This document shows positions 26,443 through 36,534 of a stretch of DNA of 64,000 nt, in pieces. This DNA is from JAGREO01 sp020446285 (lineage in GTDB: Bacteria; Pseudomonadota; Alphaproteobacteria; Geminicoccales; Geminicoccaceae), in assembly GCA_041398005.1 (NCBI GenBank), contig JAWKVP010000010.1, positions 62,001 through 126,000 on the forward strand, read 5' to 3'. The translations under genes and the position numbers were made by a program. The notes under the pieces are model-generated. The model was not told the origin of the DNA. It searched no databases and saw nothing but the letters and a program-made list of their open reading frames with translations. Within the stretch, counting starts at the first letter, position 1; every line of letters begins with the position of its first letter.

Positions 26443-27741
26443 TCACCTCGCGGCCGTGTCGTTGACGATTCTGACGAAGTGGGTGGCGGTGGCTTCGGGG
26501 GAAGGTGTCGGGTCGTCCCAGTAGTCCCTGATGAGTGTGCGGATCGTTGCCGTGCGGACCGAATCGCCGACGCCAACCAGTGGCACCAGCCGGTTCCGGC
26601 CGGCTTCCCATCCGGCATAGACATCCCTCTCGCACGGTCCCATCAACGCATGGTCGATGCCCTTGCGCACCGGCAGGGCGCCCTTGCGCCGGGCGAATTC
26701 GGCCTGTACCGCCGGATCGAGAATGACGTCCATAATGAAGGCCACGCCCGGATCGGGCGCGTCGGCGGAACGTCTGAGCGGGACGAAGACATCGGCCGCC
26801 CAGAGCTGGATGTCCTGATTGCCCGGCGCGAAGGTGCAAAGGAAGTCGCGGCCGGGTTCCAGTCCGGCGGCGACCAGATCGCCCTTGGCGAAATCGCCCA
26901 TGACCATGGTCGCCGCCCGGCCGTCGGCGATCATCCGCGTCACCTCGGTCCAGTTGCGCGCAAGCCTGGGGTCGAGCGCGTGATCGCGAAGTTCGCGGAG
27001 AATGGCGAATGCCTCGCCCAGGATCTTCTCCCGATCGCCGGAAAGCTGGCCGTCACCATACATGTCACGGTAGAGATCGATCCCGCCGAGATCGATGGCG
27101 ATCGTCACGAACAGGTTCTCGATCTGCCAGTCCTCGCTGCTGGTCGCGATGGGCACATAGCCGGCTTCGGCGAGATCCGGCGCGAGTTCGAGAAATTCAT
27201 GCCAGCGGGAGGGCGGTTCGCGGCCGATCGCCCGATAGGCCGCCGCATTGTGCAGGGCATAGTTCTGCATGTGCACGCCGACGGGAATGGCGAGAGCCCG
27301 GCCATCCTTCTGCACCATCTCGAAAAGCTCGTCGAAGATCAGCTCCGCGAGCGGCTGGCCGCGCCATGTCTGCGGCATCGGCCCGGGTTCGTTGATCTCG
27401 TGCAGGGCCATCAGGTCGGCACCGCTGATCCACTGGGTCAGTGTCGGCGGCAGATCGAGCTGGAGGCGTCTCGAGACCACGATCTTGGTATCGAGATAGC
27501 TTTCGAGGGCGATCTCCTTCCAGATCCCTCCACGTCGCTCGACCTCCTCGCGGAACACCGCCAGCGCATGCGCCTCGCCGGGCGAGATCCACCAGTGCAC
27601 CAGTTCGACCACGGGATTTCCGCCAGCCTCTGGCGCAGCCGGTGCGGAGAGTGCTGGCCGGGGCGACAATCCGGCAATGACAAGGCCGGCGAGAAGGAAT
27701 GAAAACGATTTGATAACAAATGGATATTTCCATATCTTCAT
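26443..27741 (-). CDS. Extracellular solute-binding protein (ABC-type, sugar-binding-like) without transporter
   Basis: 432 aa. A signal peptide (FSFLLAGLVIAGLSPRPALSA) precedes a family-1-like substrate-binding fold: VELVHWWISPGEAHALAVF, then VVSRRLQLDLPPTLTQWISG, later GRAATMVMGDFAKGDLVAAG and ATHFVRIVNDTA. These features match the cluster of carbohydrate-binding periplasmic proteins. No permease or ATPase gene is near. Instead the gene lies 14 bp downstream of a membrane GGDEF-EAL gene on the same strand, which suggests a sensor partner role (see findings). Start ATG 27741 has AGGAG 7 nt upstream; ATG 27747 is too close to that site. Confidence 0.8.
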   Translation of the reverse strand: MKIWKYPFVIKSFSFLLAGLVIAGLSPRPALSAPAAPEAGGNPVVELVHWWISPGEAHALAVFREEVERRGGIWKEIALESYLDTKIVVSRRLQLDLPPTLTQWISGADLMALHEINEPGPMPQTWRGQPLAELIFDELFEMVQKDGRALAIPVGVHMQNYALHNAAAYRAIGREPPSRWHEFLELAPDLAEAGYVPIATSSEDWQIENLFVTIAIDLGGIDLYRDMYGDGQLSGDREKILGEAFAILRELRDHALDPRLARNWTEVTRMIADGRAATMVMGDFAKGDLVAAGLEPGRDFLCTFAPGNQDIQLWAADVFVPLRRSADAPDPGVAFIMDVILDPAVQAEFARRKGALPVRKGIDHALMGPCERDVYAGWEAGRNRLVPLVGVGDSVRTATIRTLIRDYWDDPTPSPEATATHFVRIVNDTAAR

Positions 27742-27755
27742 CGACATTCTCCTCT

Positions 27756-29882
27756 TCATGCCAGGGATGCCACAGGCCCTTCGAGGCGGCGGCGTCGCCG
27801 GTCGAACCGGGCGGCGCATTCCCCCCTCAGGGTCTCGAGCGGGTGCGGCCGGGAGAAGTGATAGCCCTGGCCGAACTCGCAGCCGAGATCGGCGAGAATG
27901 GCGAGAACCGGGCGGTTTTCGATGCCCTCGCAGACGACCTGCTTGCCGAGCCCGTGGGCGAGCTTGATCATCCCCTCGAGAATCACCCGGTTGGCCCTGT
28001 TGGCGTCGATGTCGCAGACGAAGCGCCGGTCGATCTTGATCACGTCGAAGGGGATCTGCTGGAGATGGGCGAGCGAGGCGAAACCGGTGCCGAAATCGTC
28101 GAGGCTGATGACCCCGCCGGCCTCGCTCAGCCGTTCGAGATGCTGGCCGATATGACCCGATCCGCGTTCGATCATGCAGCCCTCGGTGAGTTCGATGCTC
28201 AGCCACGGACGTCCGTCCGCCCTGCGGCAGGAACGGATCTCCTCCTCCAGCCGGTCATCGGCAAGCATGGCACCGGTGACGTTGAGCGAGATCGATTCGA
28301 GGTCGGGGAAGGTATCGAGCAACATCGGCGCCTCGGACTTGATGATGTCGAGGATCCGCCAGCTCACCCGGCTCATCAGTCCGAGCCGTTCGGCATCGGC
28401 GATCCAGGCGCCGGGTGCGAGGATCCCGCCATCCGGGCCGATCAGCCGGGCGAGCGCCTCGACGCGGCGCACGCGCCTCGTCTCCAGACAGACGATCGGC
28501 TGGTAGAAGGCGCGGAAGCGTTCGAGCCGGACGGCCTCGAGAAGCCGGGTATCGAGCGAGATGAAATGGCCGATCCCGCGTTCGAACAGATCCTCGTAAC
28601 GGGCGAGCTGGTCGCCGCCATGCAGCTTGGCATGATAGAGCGCCTTGTCGGCGGCGGCGAACAGCGCCTCGCTGTCGCATGGATTGTCGTCGCAGGCGGC
28701 GAGACCGATACTCACGCTCATGTTGAAGGACCGGTCGCGGAACGCCACCGGATCGCGGCAGGTCTGCAGGAGCCTGCCGAGCGTGCGGAGAACCGATGCC
28801 GCATCGTGCCCGCGGTCGAACAGCATAGCGAACTCGTCGCCACCCAGGCGAAAGAGGCCCGCCGTTCCGTTGCCCGCCACCGCATTCATCCGCATGCCCA
28901 GCGCGACCAGCGCCCCGTCGCCATAGAGATGGCCGAAATTGTCGTTGATCGCCTTGAACCGGTCGATGTCGATGAGCGCCAGCCAGCGCCAGCGGAGATT
29001 GCCGGTGGTGTTCCTGAGGGTCTGGTGGAACAGGTGGCGGTTGCCGAGATTGGTGAGCTTGTCCCAGTGGGCGAGATAGGCGAGCTGGTCGTGCTGGGCG
29101 CGGATCGCCCGGCAGTTGCTCTCGATCTGCCGCCGCAGGGGCATGAGCATGCCGCCCCAGATCGCCAGCAGGCTGGCCAGAAGCGCGCCGCTCATGATCG
29201 AGAAACCGACCATCAGCGCCGATTGCTGTTCACTGATCTTGCGCTGGAGATTCTCGGTGAGCCGGCTCTGGGTGGCCAGCAGCAGCGGCATCTTCATCAC
29301 GATGAAATGGGCGTGGGTATCGAAGAACCGCCCGGGATCGGCGCTCGAGCGGGAATCCATCAGCTCGAGATAGCCGAGATAGGAATCGAAATGGGCGCGA
29401 TAATCCGCAATCAGCGCGAGCAGCTCCCCGTCACCGCCCGGCAGCAGCGCATTGACCGGCCGGAAACGGTCGATCGCGCGCACATCCTGCGATATCCGCC
29501 TGTCGAGGGCATGGAGACGGGCGAGGCTGAGCGCGTTTTCCCGGTTGACCCGCACGATCAGCTCGCGCGTGAGCGGTTCGGAGGTGTTTTCCTCGAAGAT
29601 ATAGTCGAGCCGGCCGGAGATCTGCCGCAATATCGACAGTTCGGCGACCGAGCTCTCGGCGATGCCGAGCAGCCTGCCCTGCAGGGCCAGTCCCAGCACG
29701 ACCGTCAGCGCGCCGATGCCGAGCAGCAGGAACACGCATCCATAGGCGAGATAGTTGCGCCGCCAGATCGCCTCGTTCTCGTCGACGAGGCCGGCCGTGG
29801 CCAGCGGCGGCGAGCACGGCGGACCGGCGGGAAGCCGGCCGTTCACGGGTGCTGCTCCACGCGACAGGCATTCGCCCGGCAT
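27756..29882 (-). CDS. Membrane GGDEF-EAL cyclic-di-GMP protein with periplasmic sensor domain
   Basis: 708 aa. Two transmembrane helices (LAYGCVFLLLGIGALTVVLG at about 45-66; SALMVGFSIMSGALLASLLA at about 222-245) enclose a helical periplasmic domain of about 150 residues. Then come a GGDEF domain with intact signature RLGGDEFAM and no RxxD inhibitory site in the usual place, and an EAL domain with EAL in place (VEALARLIG). The EAL residues needed for hydrolysis are visible: SLNVTG, SIELTEG, SLDDFGTGFASL, VIKIDRRF, CEGIEN and GQGYHF. Both synthesis and hydrolysis of c-di-GMP are therefore possible. It is followed after 14 bp by the solute-binding protein. The AT-rich region 30025-30200 likely holds its promoter. 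Confidence 0.9.
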   Translation of the reverse strand: MPGECLSRGAAPVNGRLPAGPPCSPPLATAGLVDENEAIWRRNYLAYGCVFLLLGIGALTVVLGLALQGRLLGIAESSVAELSILRQISGRLDYIFEENTSEPLTRELIVRVNRENALSLARLHALDRRISQDVRAIDRFRPVNALLPGGDGELLALIADYRAHFDSYLGYLELMDSRSSADPGRFFDTHAHFIVMKMPLLLATQSRLTENLQRKISEQQSALMVGFSIMSGALLASLLAIWGGMLMPLRRQIESNCRAIRAQHDQLAYLAHWDKLTNLGNRHLFHQTLRNTTGNLRWRWLALIDIDRFKAINDNFGHLYGDGALVALGMRMNAVAGNGTAGLFRLGGDEFAMLFDRGHDAASVLRTLGRLLQTCRDPVAFRDRSFNMSVSIGLAACDDNPCDSEALFAAADKALYHAKLHGGDQLARYEDLFERGIGHFISLDTRLLEAVRLERFRAFYQPIVCLETRRVRRVEALARLIGPDGGILAPGAWIADAERLGLMSRVSWRILDIIKSEAPMLLDTFPDLESISLNVTGAMLADDRLEEEIRSCRRADGRPWLSIELTEGCMIERGSGHIGQHLERLSEAGGVISLDDFGTGFASLAHLQQIPFDVIKIDRRFVCDIDANRANRVILEGMIKLAHGLGKQVVCEGIENRPVLAILADLGCEFGQGYHFSRPHPLETLRGECAARFDRRRRRLEGPVASLA

Positions 29883-30319
29883 GTGCCGGTCACACCGTCC
29901 GGGTACCGCCGACAGCCACGCCCGGATGCAAGGCCGGCTGGTGACGGTGTGTCGACTGCGCTTCGCACGACCGGCGCTCCTCGTTCCGGTCCGCCCGGCC
30001 CGACAGGACCGGAAACGGATGTATTTTAGTGCAGTGAGCGAATTTCTACATAAGAAAAATATATCGCTCCAAACAAATCACAATCGAAATCGTCGCAAAT
30101 ATTTATTCATCGAAATACATGTAAAAATATTCATTTTCATACATGCTTTTTCACCACCGCTTTCACGGCAATTCAATCGTCAAATCTTTCCAAACCCGCC
30201 CTCAAGCCACTGCCGAACGCTGGATGAAGTCTTGCCCGGTTACGGAGAATCAAATGATCCCCCGCCGCGGGAAACCGGAAGATATCGAACAACCCCATGC
30301 AGAATGCATGAGCGATGCG
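29883..30319. other. Intergenic region of about 435 bp with AT-rich centre
   Basis: Upstream of the GGDEF-EAL gene and downstream of the Wzy-like gene, both leftward. Positions about 30025-30200 are markedly AT-rich and are the probable promoter of the signalling pair. The first 140 bp next to the GGDEF-EAL start are GC-rich and would be a long leader. No ORF or RNA recognised. Confidence 0.5.
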
Positions 30320-31588
30320 TCATGCGGCCGCCTGCCGCCTCTCGACAGAGACACGACGGACCTGTGTCCGGAAACGCGCCTGGGGCGGGGGCCGCAGACA
30401 AAGGAGTCCCATGCAGGCCAGGAGCGGATGCTGGAACGGCAGATCCTTGCCGAACATGGTGCCGATCAGGCGACCGGTGAACATCATCAGCACGCAGAGC
30501 AGCAGGGGATCTTCGCGCAGACGGGTCAGGGTCGCATGACGCAGCCCGGTGAATGCGAAGATCGCGAAGATGACGGTGCCGACCAGACCGTATTGCGAGA
30601 GCAGTTCGAGAAAGAGATTGTGCGGAATGGTACCGCCGATCTCGCGACCGGAGAAATAGATGGTGAAACTGTTCACCCCGCCGCCGAGGATCGGATTCTC
30701 GAGCCATTGCGCCACGGCCGCCTGGAAATAGGCGAAGCGGTTGGCGGAGAGAACCAGATCGGGATTGTCGACCTGATTGAAAAGCTTGATGAAACGCCCG
30801 AAGGTTCCAAGCTGCTCACCGCTGATCAGGACATGAACGCTGTAGGCAATGAGAATGACAATGAAAAGGATCAGGGCAAACAGCCATTGCGGCAGGCCGA
30901 AATAACGCTCGCGAATGACCGCGCGGCTGATCAGAAGTGGCAGGAAGCAGGCCCCCGCAAGCGAGAGAAGAGCGCCACGGCTGGTCGCTATCATCAGGAA
31001 ATAGGCCATGATCAGGAAGATTCCGCCGACAATGACCTGTTTTGGTGTGCCGAATTTCGAATAGATGGCAATCGCGAAGGCGATGACCGCACCGCCTGCC
31101 GCGGCGTGACCCCAGAGAAGATAGGTGCGCTGAACGAATCCTTCATAGAACCGGAAGGTGCCGTACTGGATGTAGATGATCGACCCGTAGACCGAGAGCA
31201 CCAGCGATGCGATGAGGATCGCCACCAGAAAACGTACCGTCCGCTCCCGGCTCGGTGCGATCACGCAGGCACCGCTGACCACCGACAACACGCCGAAGGT
31301 CACGAGATAGGTGATCGACTCCTTCGCCAGAACCTGTGACGGCGTCCAGGAATAGGTGACGACGACCCAGCCCACGAATACGAAGAATGCCACGGTGGTA
31401 TGCAGCCCCGGAATATAGAGCCCGTCACGCAGGATGATCCAGATCGCCACAGGTATGCACAGGGCGGCGAAGATGACCGTTTCGTCGGCGGGGAGTGGTG
31501 GCAGCAGCTGTTTGTAGGCGTTCGAATAGAGAAAGCCCGTGAACAGGGTCTCGAAGGAAAAGAGATGCGAGACCAGCCAGACGATCAT
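30320..31588 (-). CDS. O-antigen ligase/polymerase family protein (Wzy_C)
   Basis: 422 aa polytopic membrane protein with about ten to twelve hydrophobic segments. The Wzy_C-type landmark ENPILGGGVNSFTIYFSGRE sits in the large external loop, followed by IPHNLFLELLSQYGLVG. Such proteins join sugar repeat units into polysaccharide or attach them to lipid A. In this glycosyltransferase-rich region a polysaccharide polymerase is the simpler reading. ATG 31588 starts directly before the first helix; a GTG at 31657 preceded by AGGA would add 23 residues that look non-coding. The stop is at 30320. Confidence 0.8.
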   Translation of the reverse strand: MIVWLVSHLFSFETLFTGFLYSNAYKQLLPPLPADETVIFAALCIPVAIWIILRDGLYIPGLHTTVAFFVFVGWVVVTYSWTPSQVLAKESITYLVTFGVLSVVSGACVIAPSRERTVRFLVAILIASLVLSVYGSIIYIQYGTFRFYEGFVQRTYLLWGHAAAGGAVIAFAIAIYSKFGTPKQVIVGGIFLIMAYFLMIATSRGALLSLAGACFLPLLISRAVIRERYFGLPQWLFALILFIVILIAYSVHVLISGEQLGTFGRFIKLFNQVDNPDLVLSANRFAYFQAAVAQWLENPILGGGVNSFTIYFSGREIGGTIPHNLFLELLSQYGLVGTVIFAIFAFTGLRHATLTRLREDPLLLCVLMMFTGRLIGTMFGKDLPFQHPLLACMGLLCLRPPPQARFRTQVRRVSVERRQAAA

Positions 31589-32043
31589 GTCCGGCAATGA
31601 CCGGGAGCCGGGACGGTGTGTCGTGCGCGAGGGGAATGCGGGTCTGCTGCTGATCACCGGTCTTCATCCTGACTCTTGCGGCGGCATCCGTCCGCCGGCA
31701 CCGGACACGCGTGCCCATGATCGCCGCACCACATGCGGGAGGACAGGCCCCCTCGTCCGCGGATCATATCCGCCTATGGACGAACGGCAACCGCCCCGAG
31801 CGGACGGATGCCGTTCGGTATGGCACAAAACGGCGGGCCCCGCATCACTGTGACCGCGAAAGCATGGGTTCATACCCGATAGAGCCTTCGGCACGGTTCG
31901 TCTTGCCCCCGAGCGCGAGGTGTTGGTATCGAGAGCCCGCCTCGACATCGACCGAAGGAATTCCGGGGCTGAAGGGATTCCGGACGGGACGGGGCTATAT
32001 AAAGGAAACGTCATCAGCACGCTGTTAGGGCCTTCGACCTCTC
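31589..32043. other. Divergent intergenic region of about 455 bp
   Basis: Between the leftward Wzy-like gene and the rightward GT2 gene. It should contain both promoters. ATCAGCACGCTGTTAG at 32013-32028 belongs to a short motif also seen near 9541, 41215 and 45103. Short frames across this stretch lack ribosome-binding sites and recognisable content. Confidence 0.45.
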
Positions 32044-33038
<995 letters not shown>

Positions 33039-33042
<4 letters not shown>

Positions 33043-33956
33043 GCGCGCGGCAACGCCTGTCCCTCGTCATCCCCGTCCTCGACGATCGCAAGGACATCGC
33101 CTCGACGCACAGACTCTATGTCGAGAGCCTCGAGCCGGCCGGAGTGGATCTCGAGCCGATCTATGTAATCGACGGCGACAAGCCGCGGGCGATGGACGAG
33201 CTGCGCCGGCTGCGCGACAGTGCCCATGCGCCGGTCATCCTCCATCTGCCCCAGGCCGATGGCGAGGCGACGGCCCTTTCCGTCGGTTTTCGTCATGCCA
33301 CGGGCGATCTCGTCATGACCCTGCCCGACCATCCGCAGGTGGTGGGCGAGGAACTGCGCACATTGCTCGCCGCCCTCGATGACGCCGACATGGTGATCGC
33401 CAACCGCCAGGCGCCGGAGCGCCCCGAGGACCGCAAGTTCGAGCAGACCGTGCGCTTTCTGCTCGGCAGCCACTTCAAGGACCTGCGCTCGGGTGTCAGG
33501 GTCATGCGCAAGGCGGTCACCGAGGAGATCGTGCTCTATGGCGACCAGCACAATTTCCTGCCGCTGGTGGCCGAGACCCATGGTTTCCGCGTCAAGGAAC
33601 TGCCGCTCACCGCACTTGCCAGCCAGCGCCGGCCGATCGGCATCGGCGGCAAGCCGTCGCTGCTGCTCGACGTGCTCGCCGCCTTCTTCCTCATCCGCTT
33701 CGTCCGCCGGCCCTTCCGCTTCTTCGGCGGCATCGGCCTCGGCGTGCTTGCCGTCGGTGGCGTCATCACCGCGTACCTGGTGTTCGCCCGGCTGTTCCTC
33801 GGCATCGGCCTGCTCGACCGCCCCGCACTGGTGCTCTCCACACTGATGGTGGTGCTCGGCATCCAGATCATCTCGGTGGGCCTGATCGGCGAGATCATCA
33901 CCTTCGCCTATACCCGCGACCACAAGGATTACCGGGTCGCGCGGGTGATCGACTGA
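33039..33956 (+). CDS. GT2-like glycosyltransferase with C-terminal membrane helices
   Basis: 305 aa. N-terminus LSLVIPVLDDRKDIASTHRL and a pattern of GT-A strands as in GT2 (QADGEATALSVGFRHATGDLVMTL). The DxD position is replaced by LPDHPQ, so catalysis may be altered or rely on other residues. Two membrane helices follow: FFGGIGLGVLAVGGVITAYL and LSTLMVVLGIQIISVGLIGE. The start ATG overlaps the previous stop (ATGA at 33039-33042), so the two are translationally coupled and probably form a heteromeric or sequential pair. Confidence 0.75.
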
Positions 33957-34420
33957 GCCGTGCCGGCCTGACAAGCTGTCCGGAATGGCGATTGCTGCAG
34001 AACGTTGCCCCCCCATGATGCGGAAAAGGGGCAAATCATGGACATGATTTCAACGGACCTTCGCTCATTCCCGATGCAGGCATAAGCGGATTCGCTTACA
34101 AAACAGGAATCCAACTTACAAATATTCGCGCGATCTTGTGCAAGATGCATGATTCGCGTTCATGACCCACTTTTTTCACTTCCATTTGAATGGAAAAATG
34201 GATCGATCCGGTATTCAAGTACAAATCTTTTGACAAAGCTGTAAAAGTAAAAGGTTTCATCTGTCGAATTTGACCAGTTAACGATTTTCCAGCCATTTAT
34301 GATAACTCGCACATTTCATCAAATGAAATTATGTTACATGATTCTCCATGGCAGGCGGTCGACCGTACCGACAACGAACCTGCCGGCATCGCCCCTGTAC
34401 GCATCAGTCTGGAGGTTTCC
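33957..34420. other. AT-rich intergenic region of about 460 bp
   Basis: Strongly AT-rich from about 34075 to 34340. A small inverted repeat TTCCAT (34180-34185) / ATGGAA (34190-34195) is present. It probably holds the promoter for the 89-aa gene at 34421. No other gene or RNA is supported. Confidence 0.5.
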
Positions 34421-34690
34421 ATGTTCAACATCGACAGCAGACTGCAGGACGCCGGCCGCAGCGGCGGCGTTTGCGCCTATCGCCCGGGCATGTTCCAGAA
34501 ACGCAGCGACGAGCTGCGATCCATGGCGATCCATCTGCGGAACTTTCCGACCAATTCCGGCGAACTGGAGATCTGGATGCACAACTGGGCAAGGGTGCTC
34601 GAACGCGTGGCCCTCGAAATGGAATGCATCGACCCCTGCCCCGGGGACGACAACACATACAGGCACTCCTTCGACAGCCTGGTCGATTAG
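34421..34690 (+). CDS. Small hypothetical protein (89 aa)
   Basis: 89 aa, unrecognised. It has no signal peptide or membrane helix and is mildly acidic, with Cys at three positions (GGVCAYRPG, MECIDPCPG). A helical middle (KRSDELRSMAIHLRNF, then ELEIWMHNWARVLERVALEM) suggests a compact helical protein that could be a regulator or adaptor. GGAGG at 34411-34415, five bases before the ATG, is an unusually strong ribosome-binding site for the window and is the main reason to believe it. The gene is isolated between an AT-rich block and the leftward MatB-like gene. Confidence 0.5.
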   Translation: MFNIDSRLQDAGRSGGVCAYRPGMFQKRSDELRSMAIHLRNFPTNSGELEIWMHNWARVLERVALEMECIDPCPGDDNTYRHSFDSLVD

Positions 34691-34820
34691 AGCGGATCCC
34701 GTCCGGACAGAATCAAGAGCAATGTCCGGACGATCACCGAAGGCAGAAGCACGCCTTGCGGACGAAAAACAGGAGAGGCAAAAAGGAAATGCGCCGGCGT
34801 GACTGGTTCGCGTCTCGGGG

Positions 34821-36359
34821 TCACCCCCCGAACAGGCCGGCATTCTCTTCCCTCAGACGGTTTTTCTGTACCTTGCCCATGCTGTTGCGCGGCAGGGCTG
34901 ACGCCGTCAGGACCCGCTTGGGTACCTTGAACGCGGCGAGCTGCTCGCGGGCGCGGGCGATCACCCGCTTCTCGTCGATCGCGGCACCGGCCGTGGCGGG
35001 TGTGACCACAGCCACCACCGCCTCGCCGAAATCGGCATGCGGCACGCCGATCACCGCACTCTCGCCGATCTCCTCCATGCCATCGAGGCAGGTTTCGACC
35101 TCCTTTGGATAGACATTGAGACCGCCGCTGATGATCAGGTCCTTCGCCCGGCCGACGATGCTGACATAGCCGTCGCCGTCGATCCGGCCGACATCGCCCG
35201 TCCTGAAGAACCCGTCATCGCTGAACTCCTCCGCCGTCTTCTCCGGCATCTGCCAGTAGCCGGCAAAGACATTGGGGCCCCTCACCTCGATCACCCCGGC
35301 CTCGCCGTCGGCAACCGGCGCGTCGCCCTCGCCCCGGATGCGCAGCTCGACGCCCGCAAGCGGCAGCCCCACCGTGCCGCACTTGCGCGTTCCGGTGAGC
35401 GGATTGGATGTGTTCATGCCGGTCTCGGTCATGCCGTAGCGTTCGAGAATGGCATGCCCCGTACGCTGTTCGAATTCCCTGAAGGTCTCCTCGCGCAGCG
35501 GTGCCGAACCGGAGATGAACAGGCGCATGTGGCGCACCAGCGCGCCGGTGAAGCGTTCATGCGCGAGAAGCCTTGTGTAGAAGGTCGGCACCCCCATCAT
35601 GGCGGTGGCATCGCCGAGCCTGTCGATCACCGCATCGGCGTCGAAGCGCGGCAGGAACAGCAGGGTGGAGCCGGCAAGGGCGGCCGTGTTCGATGCCACG
35701 AACAGCCCGTGCACATGATAGATCGGCAGCGCGTGCAGCAACCGGTCCGTCTCGCCGAACCCCCAAAGGTCGCGCAGCGTCGCCGCATTGCTGGCGAGAT
35801 TGCCATGGGTGAGCATGGCTCCCTTGGAGCGCCCGGTCGTGCCCGAGGTATAGCATATGGCGGCAAGGTCGCCGGCCGAACGGGCCAGCAGCGGCTCGCC
35901 CGCGGTCTCCGCCGCGAAAGCCCCGGCAAGCGTCCCGCCGCCATCCGCATCGAGTGTCAGCAGTGCGGTTCCCTTCTCCTTGCACAGGGCCCCGAGCCCG
36001 TCCCGGCGACCCGGATCGCAGATGAAGAGACAGGGTGCGGCATCGCCGATGAACCAGGCGAGCTCGCTGTCCGTATAGCCGGTGTTGAGCGGCAGATAGA
36101 CGGCACCGATCCGCAGGCAGGCATGGAACAGGAGAAGGTTGAGCGGGCTCTTCTCGACCTGCAGCGCCACCCGCTCCCCGGCCGTCACGCCATGCCGGCG
36201 CAACACCGCCGCGAGCCGTGCTGTGATCCCGTCCAGCTCGCCATAGCGCACCCGGGCGAACGCGCCGGCAGACGCGCCGGCATCGATGAAATCATGGTCC
36301 GGCAGACGCGCCGCCGTCTCCAGGATCCCGCCGAGCAGGTTTTCGCTTTTCGTGACCAT
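34821..36359 (-). CDS. Malonyl-CoA synthetase-like acyl-CoA ligase (MatB-like)
   Basis: 512 aa ANL-superfamily enzyme that adenylates a carboxylate and transfers it to CoA. It shows the AMP-binding loop ICYTSGTTGRSKGAMLTHGN, the ALPIYHVHGLFVA segment, LFISGSAPLREE, ERYGMTETGMNTSNPL, and the C-terminal hinge FFRTGDVGRIDGDGYVSIVG plus a catalytic Lys near the end (PRNSMGKVQKNRL). The ERYGMTETGMNTSNP pattern is the one I associate with MatB. No malonyl-CoA decarboxylase or transporter (MatA/MatC) lies next to it. Start ATG 36359 lies after GGGGG; longer starts exist. Divergent from pilT. Confidence 0.75.
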   Translation of the reverse strand: MVTKSENLLGGILETAARLPDHDFIDAGASAGAFARVRYGELDGITARLAAVLRRHGVTAGERVALQVEKSPLNLLLFHACLRIGAVYLPLNTGYTDSELAWFIGDAAPCLFICDPGRRDGLGALCKEKGTALLTLDADGGGTLAGAFAAETAGEPLLARSAGDLAAICYTSGTTGRSKGAMLTHGNLASNAATLRDLWGFGETDRLLHALPIYHVHGLFVASNTAALAGSTLLFLPRFDADAVIDRLGDATAMMGVPTFYTRLLAHERFTGALVRHMRLFISGSAPLREETFREFEQRTGHAILERYGMTETGMNTSNPLTGTRKCGTVGLPLAGVELRIRGEGDAPVADGEAGVIEVRGPNVFAGYWQMPEKTAEEFSDDGFFRTGDVGRIDGDGYVSIVGRAKDLIISGGLNVYPKEVETCLDGMEEIGESAVIGVPHADFGEAVVAVVTPATAGAAIDEKRVIARAREQLAAFKVPKRVLTASALPRNSMGKVQKNRLREENAGLFGG

Positions 36360-36534
36360 GAATACCCCCTGTTTGCCGGCCATCGGTCTTTTAGCGTTTT
36401 GACGAAATGCCGACAGCCACAATCAGGCAGAAATTCCGGGCAACATGACATGATATCCTTTTACGTTAGATATTGCCATGTTGTATCAATTCATGGTTGA
36501 TAACAGAACGAGCTTTTCCAGCACGGGCATTCGC

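Noticed and set aside
27720..30029. Plus-strand frame of 769 residues
   Set aside because: Antisense to the GGDEF-EAL gene with intact catalytic motifs.
36478..36534. Longer start for the PilT-like gene
   Set aside because: Family members begin at MDI, and the 19 extra residues have no supporting ribosome-binding site.
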